Source: Batillaria attramentaria
Taxonomy: Eukaryota > Mollusca > Gastropoda > Batillariidae
DNA: 64,000 nucleotides
Assembly: GCA_018292915.2 (NCBI GenBank)
Contig: JACVVK020000447.1
Location: forward strand, 23,501 to 87,500
Direction: 5' to 3'
The notes under the pieces were generated by a model. That model saw nothing but the letters and a program-made list of their open reading frames with translations. It did no database searches and was not told where the DNA came from. How positions within the stretch are numbered: the stretch's first letter is position 1; each line of letters starts with the position of its first letter. This document shows positions 46,803-57,645 of the stretch, piece by piece. The position numbers and the translations under genes are program-made.

Positions 46803-47438
46803 CCAAAGACAGAATTTTAAAAATGTTTTTCAGTACAGTTAATTTGTTACCTGATTACAAGCACTGCCTAGAATTCTTGTTTTATCTAATTCTTAAAACT
46901 AACATTGAGACTACCAATGCCGCAGAAAGAGAGAGAGAGAGAGAGAGTACCGAAGTCGCAATCTTTAACCGCCTCTGTAACGACTTCTTTGCTGAGACCG
47001 GAAAGGGAGTTTACTCCCAACTTCCGACAAACTGCTGGTAGTGCAGCATTGTCGCTTAATCCAATCGGGTCATTGTCGCGTTGTCCAAGAGGGTTATTGT
47101 CACGTGGTTTCAGCAGGTCATTGTCGAGTCGTCCAAGTGGGTCATTGCCCCGTCGTCTGAGAAGGTCATTGTTGAGTCGACTCAGGCGGTCAGCCTCGCG
47201 CTTGGTTCTCGGCCTGGTGTTCCTGATGAAGTCGACCACATCTTTCACAACCTGACCAACACACAAAACCCATCACAACTCCGTCCCGTTGTTTTTCACG
47301 AATTATACGCATCTAATTGTGTGTAGCAGTTGGAACTCTAGCATGGGACACGGAAGAAAAACTTTAGCCGCGTAAACCATCCCCCCAAAAAAACAAACAA
47401 ACAACAACAACAACAACAACAGCAATAACTACAGCGGC

Positions 47439-47501
<63 letters not shown>

Positions 47502-48128
47502 CCCGAAACGATACAAGAAACAGAATACCAAACCAGGCGACAAACAACAACAAAACCAAAAACAACAAACCCACAAAACAACAACAAACAAACACAAAAA
47601 CAAACACAAAAGAAAACTGATAACACTGATTATGTACAATGATAATGACAGTGACAATGGCAGTGACGTGACAGTGACAGTAATAATGACTGTGACAGTG
47701 ACGGTGGCAATGACAGTGGCAATAACAGTGACAATGACTGACAGTGACAATGACGGCAACAGCGACAGTGACCGTTACACTTACAGCGACAGTGACAATG
47801 ATAATGATAATGGCAGTGACAATGACAGTGACACTAACACTGACAATGGCAATGACAATGAAAGTGTCAATGATAATGACAATAACAGTTTCGACCGGAA
47901 ACTGCCCATCGTGACACAATTTGAAATCCCGATGGTGTAATTCGTAAAATGGATGGACACAAATCTAATTTGCAACACCGTCTGCCTTGTTTGTGTGACG
48001 TTTAGTAGTTTCGTCTGACCTTGACAACTTTCTTGACCGTGTTCACGGCCTTCCGCCACCAGCCTTTAGCGTCCGTCTCACCGACAAGGACAGCCGACAG
48101 CACCAGCACCAGCAGGATAGACGCACGC

Positions 48129-48130
<2 letters not shown>
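45979..48130 (-). CDS. SCP-A: secreted cationic peptide precursor with an EF-hand pro-region
   Basis: Four coding exons: 48,130-48,020, 47,251-46,951, 46,435-46,382 and 46,019-45,979. All introns are GT-AG, phases 0, 1 and 1. The product is 168 residues. Residues 1-21 are a signal peptide (MRAS, then a Leu/Val core, ETDA). About 22-55 is a Lys/Arg-rich amphipathic stretch beginning [16 protein letters not shown] and closing with TKR, a dibasic processing site. Next comes an 8-residue repeat region ([24 protein letters not shown]), then a helix with PAVCRKL and AVKDC, and the loop [12 protein letters not shown]. That loop is a canonical EF-hand: D1, D3, D5, G6, hydrophobic 8, E12. The last exon ends [10 protein letters not shown]. 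Known of such precursors: cationic peptides are often balanced by an acidic pro-region. Inferred: a processed antimicrobial or signalling peptide with a calcium-responsive pro-part. Family not recognised. The tandem copy SCP-B has the same exon plan. Confidence 0.8.
46171..46362. repeat. 19-bp minisatellite in SCP-A intron 4
   Basis: About ten copies of CGGCAGTACACCTAACAAC with few differences lie between the last two coding exons of SCP-A. Confidence 0.93.
47636..47885. repeat. Degenerate GACAGT/GACAAT hexamer tract in SCP-A intron 2
   Basis: Runs of GTGACAGTGACAATGACAGT-like hexamers. The upstream part of the same intron has (CA)n (47,443-47,499) and A/C-rich simple sequence. Confidence 0.88.
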
Positions 48131-48131
<1 letters not shown>

Positions 48132-48197
<66 letters not shown>

Positions 48198-48822
48198 GAG
48201 CAATCTGCCAACCAATCAACGAACTAGCCAACACACAAAGCAATAAGCTCCAACAGAAACTAGAGCAAAACAAAAAAAAAAAAAAAGGGAGAAAGAAAAA
48301 AGAAAGAAACAAAGGCCCCAGTCAAACAGCCAGCATTCAGAGCACTAATCATCAAAAGAAAATAAAAGAATAAACAAGGCAAGAGAGAAACAAATAAAGA
48401 AACATACAGACGACCCAAAAACAAAACAAAAACAAAAACAAACCAACAAACAACTTCAGCAACAACAACCAACCCGCCAACCAACCAACAAAGAACTAAC
48501 CACTGACAGAAAAAAAACAAGCAACCCCCCCCCCCCCAACCCCCCCCCCCCCCAAAAAAAAAAAAAAAAAACTAAAAAAAAACAAACCCAACAAACAAAG
48601 GAAAACACCCCCAAAACAACAACAACAACAAACAAAACAAACAACAACAACAACAACAAAAAACACACACACACAAACGACAAAACAACCAATAAACAAT
48701 AACAGAAAAGAAAAGTACAAGCCCCACGAAATCCAACTAACCAGTCAGTCAGCTAGTCAACAACAACAACAACAACAAAGAGAATTGTAGTGAAAAAGCA
48801 AAATGACGTAACAAACCTTTAC
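48132..48822. repeat. (CA)n and A/C-rich low-complexity DNA filling SCP-A intron 1
   Basis: (CA)n at 48,132-48,193 abuts the ATG: on the minus strand the GT run ends in GTAG directly before ATG. The rest is poly-A/C low-complexity sequence with (AAC)n blocks at 48,615-48,660 and 48,760-48,778. Intron 1 is thus mostly simple sequence. Confidence 0.85.
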
Positions 48823-48990
48823 CGCTGAAGCGTGGACGCGTATCTGTTTAAGACAGTGTACCGATCTGATAGCGTCACGATTCTCACGCTTCTTTATATA
48901 ACACCGTCCCTGGTCGGAATCTGTGTCCAGGACATTTGTATGGAGCGTTCCCATTGGCTGCCTTCTTTAAGACAAAAGGTCATTGGACGA
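48823..48990 (-). promoter_or_regulatory. SCP-A core promoter and 5' UTR exon
   Basis: On the minus strand, a CCAAT box (GCCAATGGGA, 48,957-48,953) precedes a TATA box (TATATAAAG, 48,900-48,892). A second CCAAT (TCCAATGA) lies near 48,986. Transcription would start about 30 nt after the TATA box, near 48,870. The short 5' UTR exon ends at 48,823 with donor CAGCG/GTAAAG. The next acceptor is the AG immediately before the ATG at 48,130. SCP-B has the same arrangement. Confidence 0.7.
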
Positions 48991-49254
48991 GCCGTCAGAA
49001 CAAACCGGATGCTTTAAGAAAGCCACTTATCAATTCGTTAACGGCCGTAAAGAACTGATAACGTTGCGATAATTGCCTCCCCCCACCCATTCCTAAACCA
49101 CCAACCGTGGTATGACCTTCATAACATACATTCTTCTTGCCTGACAGGCGTGGCGACAACAAATTTTCACGGATGACTTGTTCCATTTTCGGAGCAGCCA
49201 ACCGATTTAATCGGCAGCATCTTAACAATCTGACATCCGAAGGGTTTTGAAAAA

Positions 49255-49374
<120 letters not shown>

Positions 49375-49379
49375 AATAA

Positions 49380-50209
49380 ACTGTAGAAGGTTCATTCTGC
49401 ACTAATATGCACCAAAAGCCTCCGGGGAAAAAAAATGAAAAAAGGACTTTCCTTAATACAAAACAGCAATAGTTGAATACCATGGCAACGATGTTCAACA
49501 TCAGCATCAGTACGTAGATGAGCAGTGGTGGTTCTTTGATCGGTTTGTGCCGTTGGTGGGTAACCCTCGTATACACTCGGATACCTGACGTTTACATGAT
49601 CATTATATAATCGGAATGACCTTCACGATTATGCTAATTACTGAATGAAGACATCTCCCCAAACTGCTTGAACAAACTGAGAAGTGGAGAGGTGATGACA
49701 ACACAGGTTGCAACGCATGCTTACCTACAGACATATTGCATGTATACAGCAGGGATGCGGTATTTGGCGGTTCTTCTGGCATCAGTATGGATCCTGAAGC
49801 CTTTTTTAAAGAAAAAAATCTGAACACATATATTCTTTCCACATCAAAATTAATCTATGGGCCAAGTTTCATTTTTTGTCATCAATATTTGACCAAACAT
49901 TGATTTAATAGTCAGTGTGCACACCGATAGCCATCTTTAAACAACGGTCATATTTGGTTGATGTATATGTAAAATGGGTTTTTGTCACAATTCATTCAAC
50001 ATGTAAAAGAGTGTTCATGGTCTAAATTTCAAGTTTGTAACTTGATCCATTCATTATTATCTACAAAAGAAATCGTACATAAGGCCATTCTCCTGAAAAT
50101 GGCTCCGGACGTGAGTATCACGGACGTAAGCACCAAAAGTGAAAAGCACAGAAAACAGAATAACGCCTTCACATACTTTCAAATCAGTACAAGACAATCT
50201 GGACGGCGC
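49380..50209. other. Intergenic, no feature recognised
   Basis: AT-rich unique DNA with short open frames only. No splice-consistent coding exon resembling the SCP genes was found here. Confidence 0.4.
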
Positions 50210-50560
50210 AACACAATCCCCCATCTAACGACCAGATGCCACAGCTCCAGCGTTATGAACAGACCACCATCTTCAGACTACGAACTGGACACTGCAGACT
50301 GCGTGCCCACCTGTGCCGCCTTGGGCTGTCACACTCACCAGACTGTCCGTGCGGAACAGCCCCTCAAACCCCGGAACACATTCTGCAGTCCTGCCCCCTT
50401 TTCAAAGAAGCAAGGACACAACACTGGCCGAACGGAGCCACACTAGCAGAGAAACTCTGGGGCAGCAAAACAGACCTCTTGAAGACCACTGCTTATATAA
50501 AGACCACAAACCTAATCATCTGAGGCGGAGTCCAGAACAGGGAACGCAGAAGAAGAAGAA
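50210..50560 (+). mobile_element. 3' end of a non-LTR retrotransposon (5'-truncated)
   Basis: A frame reads TIFRLRTGHCRLRAHLCRLG, then CPCGTAPQTPEHILQSCPLF, and ends at a TGA near 50,523. The RLRTGH ... C.CG ... T.EH.LQ.CP pattern is typical of the C-terminal end of Jockey/RTE-type LINE polyproteins. A (GAA)n tail follows (GAAGAAGAAGAAGAAC). The reverse transcriptase is absent, so this is a short truncated insertion. Confidence 0.7.
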
Positions 50561-50865
50561 GAACATACTTTCAAGTTTTATGATTTGGAGAATTACTTGC
50601 TCGAGGGCTTTTTCCATACTTTGAAGAACAAATCTCCGACAAACCCTTTTTGCATAAGAGCCATTTAGGATGGTAACGAAACGTGAGAATATTTTATTGT
50701 TGAAATGTTGCCGGTTTTTCGTGTTTCAATTCCGTCACAAACAAAATGGTTGATTATTTGCCGTAAACTTCGTGTTACAATCATCAACAGATCTTTTTTC
50801 TTGTTCAAAATGCTTCGTAAACTTCACTGAACACATCCTTGTCTGCGAGATACCAGATTTCTGCA

Positions 50866-50985
50866 TGGTAACGGACGCGTTTTGCATGGTAACGGACGCG
50901 TTCTGCTTGGCAACGGACGCGTTCTGCATGGTAACGGACGCGTTCTGCATGGTAACGGGCGTGTTCTGCATGGAAACGGACTTGA
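50866..50985. repeat. 21-bp minisatellite TTCTGCATGGTAACGGACGCG
   Basis: About six units, the outer ones diverged (CTTGGCAACGG, ATGGAAACGG). Open in frames on both strands because the unit is a multiple of three. Not treated as a gene. Confidence 0.9.
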
Positions 50986-51206
50986 GAATGAAAGCGGGAC
51001 AGCCATAAGATATCGGTAACACCCGTCATATTGTAACCTGAAACTTCAATCGGCATACGGAGAAAGTACTCTCTTCAAAGAAACATGCGCCTTCTTAAAT
51101 CACTCAAACTTCACAAGTTTTTCTGCCCATCTCCATGCCTATGCCCACGTAGGGACAACACCAAAATCATCGATCTTTTAGGCTATTTATATCTTGCCGC
51201 TGCTCG

Positions 51207-51315
51207 TCCCGGCTGGGGCAATATATTTGTGACGGCTTTTTCATCGTTGCCCCGTCTTTGATATCACCCATATGTGGTGGAAAAGGATGTTAAACCGCGA
51301 AGCACCCACCCACCC
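51207..51315 (+). mobile_element. SINE S1, 5'-truncated, with perfect 13-bp target duplication
   Basis: The insert holds the end of the tRNA-like head (CCCGGCTGGGGC), the family body and CACCCACCCACCC. The flanking 13-mer TTGCCGCTGCTCG stands at 51,194-51,206 and again at 51,316-51,328. This fixes both ends of the insertion and shows that the CACCCACCC side is the element 3' end. Confidence 0.93.
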
Positions 51316-51601
51316 TTGCCGCTGCTCGAGAAGTACTTTGAGTTGCTTCAGTAAAGACATTTCCACTCGATGAGGACTTTCATTTGATGTGTAGTTTTGT
51401 GGTTGTCTTCTCTTGTGGAGGCGTGGTGTTTGGGTGTCGGACAAATGTTGAGTGACGCCTGGTAGTGGAGAATAAACCAGAAGTACAAAGGAAGTGTTTC
51501 GTTTCGTTTACCACAGGTCGTTCAAGCTCTCTGCCTGTATATAGCCTGCTTGTTTGCCGTCCATCAGGGAAAGTACAACAGCGGTTATAAAATTTATACA
51601 G

Positions 51602-51633
51602 GTGTGTGTGTGCGTGCGTGCGTGCGTGCGTGC

Positions 51634-51691
<58 letters not shown>
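51602..51691. repeat. (GCGT)n(GT)n microsatellite
   Basis: GTGTGTGCGTGCGTGCG followed by about 50 nt (GT)n. No coding content. Confidence 0.95.
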
Positions 51692-51693
<2 letters not shown>

Positions 51694-51872
51694 CACGAAA
51701 AAACAACATATAGTGACAAACCAGAAGTCATACACAATTGAAAATTGCTTTATTCATCGGACAACAACAGACACTTTTTTAAAAGATAATTCACATTTTT
51801 TGTGTCCACATTAATTTTTGATGTAGTTTGTTTCAACTTGCTTTCGCTTCTCAGCATTCTGACGAAAGACAC

Positions 51873-52048
51873 GGAGCCGGGGTGGCCGAATGGTAGAGCG
51901 CTGGACTTCTAATGCTCGGGTCGTGAGTTCGTATCCCGGCTGGGGCCAAATATTTGTGCTGGCTTTTTCATCGTTGCTCCGTCTTTGATATCACCCGTAT
52001 GTGGTGGAAGAGGACGTTAAACCCCCCAAACACCCACCCACCCACCCT
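51873..52048 (+). mobile_element. SINE S1, full length, with target duplication
   Basis: The element starts GGAGCCGGGGTGGCCGAATG. A box GGCCGAATGGTAGAGCG and B box GTGAGTTCGTATCCCGG are clear, then the full body and CACCCACCCACCCACCC. TGACGAAAGACA before and TGACGATAGACA after (one mismatch) are a likely target duplication. It lies downstream of SCP-B, near its 3' end. Confidence 0.92.
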
Positions 52049-52068
52049 GACGATAGACATGCTGCCTC

Positions 52069-52074
52069 TTTATT
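52069..52074 (-). terminator. Polyadenylation signal AATAAA of SCP-B
   Basis: AATAAA on the minus strand lies about 275 nt downstream of the predicted SCP-B stop codon. Confidence 0.5.
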
Positions 52075-52349
52075 GACCAACAGTTGACTATGGCGATGCC
52101 AGCGTACATACTAAATGTCGCACAGAACCAGCAACAACACTAACAACACAGGAGTTTCGCATTAGGGCAGATAGTGGTACCAGTAGTGGTGTTACTGGCC
52201 TGTCTGTACCGTGTGTTACATGTTCAGAAAATGTGTTTAGAGGCTTACACTGCTTTCAATCGATCTTGCTAATGATGTAATTATCAATAACCAAGTTCTG
52301 TGAAGTGGACCGTGAAGAAACTGATCACGTGACGTCAGACAGGCTGTGT

Positions 52350-52499
52350 TCAAAGAACCGTGCCCGCTTGCTCCTGGGCCAGACTTATACACCCTTCAAT
52401 GACATCTGTCAACACAGAAAATTGTTTTGATCTTGCATTAATATGTCTGTCTGTCTGTGTCTGTGTGTGTGTGTCTCTCTCTCTCTCACGCATGCGTGC

Positions 52500-52574
<75 letters not shown>

Positions 52575-54160
52575 CTTCTTACCCATAGCATCACCGATGC
52601 ACTGAACGTCGTCTGAAAAAGACGAAGAAAAAATGAAACTGAAAGTGGGTGATTTTCCACCAAAGAAAACTGGCATATTGTATACGTATAATAGGAACAC
52701 AGGCGTCGCCAATGCCGAGAACATGCGCTCAACCAGGTCAGTTGGAAAGCAGGGGTTGTAAGAAAAGCTGATAGCGATCCCTAGATCTAGGAGGTGTGAT
52801 TTGTATGCCATTGGACAAGTCCGCCTTGCAAGGCTACAAGCCATAGTGCTTGCAAGGCTACAAGCCATAGTGGAAGGGGTGGGGGTGGGGGAGGGGGCGG
52901 GGGGGGAATCTGCCATCCTACCGCTGAAACTTCTATCAGATCTAAGGGTATCTCACCAATCACCGTTCCCGAAACAAACTAAACGAACAGAAAAGGAAAC
53001 AAAAACAGCAACCCCCCAAAACACCGTACGATGGTGACTACGAACAAAAGAGTACAGCAGGATTTGTCGATTACCATTACAGTCTGCCATGACTTCTTGC
53101 AGGAAGTCCTGGGGGTCAGAGGTGGCGCTGATTGCACCGGAGTCGATCCTCTCTTGACACGCGGCTTGTAGCTGCGCTACCTCGGCTTGGCTCAAGTCGT
53201 CCACTGACCGTTTGCCCAGCCCGTGGGGGAGGCCAGGAATTCTTGGGATGTTCTTAACCTTGTTGACAACTCTGCGGACAAACTGCATGAAATTCAACAT
53301 GAGATGTCTCGGCCTTAGACGGACACCGCAGGAAATTTAGCATAGCGTGTGTTAGCCTATGAAGAAAAAAAACTGCAGGGAATTCAACATCAATTTTTTT
53401 TTTCTCTTGTAGTCTGAAGGATGGGCTGCAAGGATGGTGGCACGGTCGGAAAGGGTCAATAGATAATTATTATTGCTGAGCCCAGAATTTAACACATTTC
53501 GTACGGTACACGGGGATTTCCCGTTTGTCCGATTCTCTTTCCACCGGACCTTTCTTTTCAACATTGTCGCTCGGTTAAAATTAATAACACGAGACGCCAC
53601 TCGAACGCAATCTTGCTTCTTTTTTTTTTTTCTTTCTTTTTTTTCCTTCTTTTTTACTGTTATGTGCGTATGCGAAAAGTAGGTGCTGTTACTGAGTTTC
53701 CTGTCTCTTTGAACAGGGGCACTGGGTTCCTGCAAAACTGTCCCGGTAGGAGTCGAGTTAATGTGATGTTTGGCAGTGACACTGGTCTACGGATCTGGCA
53801 GTGACACTGGTCTACGGATCTGGCAGTGACACTGGTCTACGGATCTGGCAGTGACACTGGTCTACGGATCTGGCAGTGACACTGGTCTACGGATCTGGCA
53901 GTGACACTGGTCTACGGATCTGGCAGTGACACTGGTCTACGGATCTGGCAGTGACACTGGTCTACGAATCTGGCAGTGACACTGGTCTACGGATCTGGCA
54001 GTGACACTGGTCTACGGATCTGACAGTGACACTGGTCTACGGATCTGGCAGTGACACTGGTCTACTGAAATCAAGATAGATCTACGATGCGGCGCAGACG
54101 TTCAAGAGGACGGCAATTTACGTGTACATTCTGTCTGTTTGTATGTCTGTCTGCCTGTCC

Positions 54161-54200
<40 letters not shown>

Positions 54201-54651
54201 GCTTACCATTACCCCGTATTGACTTATTCAAAACAAGCCTTTCCTTCGCTGGAGCATTACAATGGAATTCTCTCCCTTCACACCTGAAACTAAATATATC
54301 TACTTCTACGTTTAAGCGTGCACTCAAACAGTACCTGATGGATCGCACGTAACGTACGTTACGCGGCAACCTGTTACACTGTATTTTGATTTTCTATTTT
54401 ACATCAATTCAGTATTATATCAGTGATTTGTGTTTACAAAGGTCGTACGTGTGTGTGAATGCGTTTTGACCTAATGGACGATTTTCTCTATGGTTTTGTT
54501 TCTTGTAGTTTAATGCATAATACCTTTTATATTTTACCTTTTTTCTCCGTAGTAGATAGTCTTTGTAGTATTAGCAACGGCAAGTTTGCAAACTGGCGAA
54601 TTTCTGTCAAAACTTTTACCGTTGATAAATAAAGTTTCATCATCATCATCA

Positions 54652-54744
<93 letters not shown>

Positions 54745-54859
54745 TTCAGCTACTCACGCTGCCCGCCTTCCTAATAACCCTCCTGCCCCACCGCCATCCC
54801 TCCGTCTCGGACACGATCAGTGTGGACACCAGCACAATCAGCAACACAGAGGCACGCAT
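52350..54859 (-). CDS. SCP-B: secreted cationic peptide precursor, paralogue of SCP-A
   Basis: Four coding exons: 54,859-54,758, 53,282-53,075, 52,612-52,583 (only 30 nt) and 52,405-52,350. Introns are GT-AG, phases 0, 1 and 1, as in SCP-A. The product is 131 residues. Residues 1-20 are a signal peptide starting MRAS and ending SETE. Residues 21-56 form a segment with ten Lys/Arg and no acidic residue (GWRWGRRVIRKAGS, then FVRRVVNKVK and a Pro-rich end), closing with GKR, which suggests cleavage and C-terminal amidation. The rest is strongly acidic, with four cysteines (AAC, ADC, VQC, EGC). The loop DCNDDVQCIGDA aligns with the SCP-A EF-hand loop but lacks Gly6 and Glu12, and about eight residues of the following helix are missing. 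Probable role: processed cationic peptide. This is inference from layout and charge. Confidence 0.8.
52500..52573. repeat. (GT)n microsatellite in SCP-B intron 4
   Basis: About 70 nt of (GT)n almost fill the 177-bp intron between the 30-nt exon and the last exon. It ends only about 10 nt from the exon's donor site. Confidence 0.95.
53771..54065. repeat. 25-bp minisatellite in SCP-B intron 2
   Basis: Nearly twelve copies of GGCAGTGACACTGGTCTACG plus GATCT, almost identical to each other, so recently expanded or homogenised. Confidence 0.95.
54205..54658 (+). mobile_element. 3' end of a CR1/L2-like LINE in SCP-B intron 2, antisense
   Basis: A frame reads PRIDLFKTSLSFAGALQWNS, then LPSHLKLNISTSTFKRAL and KQYLMDRT, and stops at 54,350-54,352. 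This LFK.S.S..GA..WNSLP ... FK..L..YL pattern is the usual C-terminal end of CR1/L2/Rex-type LINE reverse transcriptases. A 3' UTR with AATAAAG and a (CAT)n tail follow near 54,630-54,650. The reverse transcriptase core is absent. Confidence 0.7.
54666..54743. repeat. (GT)n microsatellite beside the SCP-B signal exon
   Basis: About 77 nt of (GT)n start 15 nt past the donor site of the signal-peptide exon. Confidence 0.95.
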
Positions 54860-55035
54860 CTGAAAGATGTAACAACATACCGATATTATCCGTATCAAGC
54901 TGATGGTTACCGAAAAATATTTTGATCCATGGCTGAAATCAACTTGGGCTACAACTTTTTTTCTCTGTCACCTCCCTCAAACTACATCTACGGCCCTACC
55001 CCCCGAAACACAGCCTATCATAGTATAATGTCCGC

Positions 55036-55037
55036 CT

Positions 55038-55077
<40 letters not shown>

Positions 55078-55152
55078 AGAAGAAATGTCCGCCTTGGTAA
55101 GAAATAATAATAATAATAATAATGACGACGACGACGATGGTGATGATGATAT
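55036..55152. repeat. (GAT)n, (AAT)n and (GAC)n trinucleotide tracts
   Basis: GATGATGATG (55,038-55,078), AATAATAATA (55,105-55,123) and GACGACGACG, in SCP-B intron 1. Confidence 0.93.
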
Positions 55153-55264
55153 TAGTATAGGCGCTTTATCCCAAATATCTGGCTCAAAGCACAGCGAGCT
55201 AAAACGAACACGCACGCTCACGTGAATGACACGCATTGTCTCAGACACTGGACATGAACAGTCA

Positions 55265-55512
55265 GGTGTTGCAAAGGGCCAGCTCAGCAATTTAAGTTTC
55301 GGAATTTTAGAATTGCATTTATTTTCGATTTCTGCAGGCTGAGCATTTCAAAAGCAGAGAGGAAGGAAGCCGGAGTAGCCGGAGACAACTTCCGACGGTC
55401 TGAATGAACGGTGCCATATACGAGAAAGAAAAATTCTTCGCCCCGAGTGGGACTCGAACCTGACCTCTCGCATGGGTTTCAAAGCCGTAACCACTAGACT
55501 ACCGACCGCCCT
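55265..55512 (-). mobile_element. tRNA-derived SINE (family S2), in SCP-B intron 1
   Basis: On the minus strand it begins AGGGCGGTCGGTAGTCTAGT. The B box is AGGTCAGGTTCGAGTCCCAC, the body includes TATGGCACCGTTCATTCAGA, and the tail is TTAAATTGCTGAGCTGGCCC. It matches the copy at 24,447-24,700 in head and tail, with a diverged middle. It lies in the same orientation as SCP-B. Confidence 0.78.
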
Positions 55513-55762
55513 AAAATGATAAGAAAGGAATCAGACATTATGAAAATGATTCGTCCTGTGACTGATTTCTTACGTGAATAAGCAGCACTGCAACAACATA
55601 CCACAGCAATCTGTAGGTACCACTTGGATACGCGTTACACTGAACGTGTGTACACCTTACTTCAAACAGACGAACGGCGTATCTTAATCGGTTTAGAGAA
55701 TGTCTTCTGAATAAGCCTGGTATGAATTCCCACTTCCAGTCATACTGCAAACTTATCCTTAC

Positions 55763-55851
55763 CTTGAAAGAGTGCAGATTGTTGTGTATGGACTCAAAAG
55801 ACAGAATCTGAGTCTGACTATGTGGTCACCAAATGTCGGCTGATTTATATA
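55763..55851 (-). promoter_or_regulatory. SCP-B core promoter and 5' UTR exon
   Basis: On the minus strand TATATAAATCA (55,851-55,841) is a clean TATA box. Transcription would start near 55,820. The 5' UTR exon ends at 55,763 with a strong donor (TTTCAAG/GTAAGG). Its acceptor CATCTTTCAG ends directly before the ATG at 54,859. Confidence 0.7.
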
Positions 55852-55984
55852 GGTAAGGAGGGCAGGTGGTGCCCTGAGGGTAGTTTTGGTGTTTGGATTC
55901 GCTTGATGAGCAAAATCTAGCAATAAGTGATTTCTTGGTTGAAAATCTCTCAACCGAATGTACACGTTAGTTTCAGCTGGGTGG

Positions 55985-55985
<1 letters not shown>

Positions 55986-56058
<73 letters not shown>

Positions 56059-56083
56059 GCGCACGCACACACACACACACACA
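55986..56083. repeat. (CA)n microsatellite
   Basis: About 70 nt of (CA)n followed by a GCGCGCACGC break and more CA. It lies just upstream of the SCP-B promoter. Confidence 0.95.
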
Positions 56084-56099
56084 GACGCCATTTTCCACA

Positions 56100-56793
56100 A
56101 GTTCCCCGTGCAAAGTAGATGTCAGATTAAAGATAAAAATTTGTCAGGCTCAGCACGACGCTTTTAGTGTTTTTTTTTTTTTTTTTTCTAATGTAAAGTA
56201 AAGCGGCAAGCAGCAAGGAAAAGGAAGAGAGACCGCTGTACTGTCGTCAGATTTGTGTAAGAAAACAAGAAATTATCTCTACTTAAGATCACAGCCACTC
56301 TGTCTCCTAGCGTCGTAATGACTATAGTTTCATGACCGGCCTACCTACATACCGTCACCCACGCGTTGTGATTTCCTTTGACTTTTCCGTATCGGCAATT
56401 ACGAAGTTTCATTTGTGTAAATACTTTTAAGTAGTTTTTCGAGTTTCCTTTCAATTAACATTAATTTTTACACACAGCGCAATCAGTCAGAACACCTCTT
56501 CAAACGTCAATAGTATAGTGAATACCATAGAAAGTATTTTTGGTGCATTTGTTTCAAGTTAAAACCGAGTGAGTCGGGGGGGTGGGGGGGGTGGTACAGA
56601 GGGGTGGGGTTCACTGTTAAGTTTATTAACCGATTCGAGTTTGTTCCTCCCCAGAGTGAAGGACTTGGATTGTGCACATAAAGTGATGAACAAAACAGAA
56701 GAGAAAGGAAAACACACAGACAGACACCCCCCCCCCCCCCGGTCCCGGTGCCCCCACGGCACACGCACACAGACACGCACACAGGCACAGACA

Positions 56794-56874
<81 letters not shown>

Positions 56875-57584
56875 GGATGCCATGCAAAAAAAAAGTCAGA
56901 CTAAGCGCTAGATAAGTAAGTGAGTGAGTTACATCACAGTGTTACAAGTATCAAATTCATGCACGAATCAAATCCAAAACATAACACGACAAAAGAACAA
57001 ATAAACAACACCCCAAGTTTTCAATACCCCCGCCCCCCCCCCCCCCCCCACCCCCTCCACCCCCACCCCCTACACTATAGTTTAGGTGAATTCATAGACC
57101 GTGACATGGTAAAGTGTTTCTACGTTCGTGATTGTTCTCTGCCGCATCTTGCGCACCTGTCCGTGAGAGGCACAAGACTGTCGTTATCTCTCTATCGCTT
57201 CATCCTCTTGGCGCTGAAGCCGCAGGGTGCAAAAAGAACTTATGGTTTGTTGATAAGCCGGTAAGAGCATTTTGTTTTCCTCGTTTGAAGCTGCAGAATG
57301 TGCTGTACCTGTCTGTTGTAAGCACACCTTGGTACTTCACCTTAGTTCTTCATCCATGTGAAACGTAACGTAGGCGGTTCACTCAGCGTGAAGATCACGC
57401 CCCCCCCCCTTCCCCCCCTTCCCCCCCCCCCCCCCCCCCCACCCCACCCGACACACACTCACACACACCGACACACGCATGCGCGCAAAACGCCCCCTTT
57501 CTTTAAGTGGCCACCCACCTCTTCCACGTCACCCTTTCCGCGACCTTCTCTCTGTAAGTGCCCCCCCCCCCCTCCAGCCGCGCG

Positions 57585-57645
<61 letters not shown>

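Noticed and set aside
50772..51022. Small open frames with repeats FCMVTDA (plus) and TMQNASV (minus)
   Set aside because: They come from a 21-bp minisatellite whose unit is a multiple of three. No signal, start context or splice support.
51876..51950. Possible functional tRNA gene with A and B boxes
   Set aside because: The acceptor and anticodon stems do not close properly, the sequence continues into the S1 body, and near-identical heads recur across the window with target duplications. It is a SINE, not a tRNA gene.
52494..52520. Plus-strand ATGCGTGCGTCTGTG, encoding MRASV like the SCP signal exons
   Set aside because: It continues directly into (GT)n with no hydrophobic signal core. 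It looks like a chance product of GCGT/GT repeats inside SCP-B intron 4.
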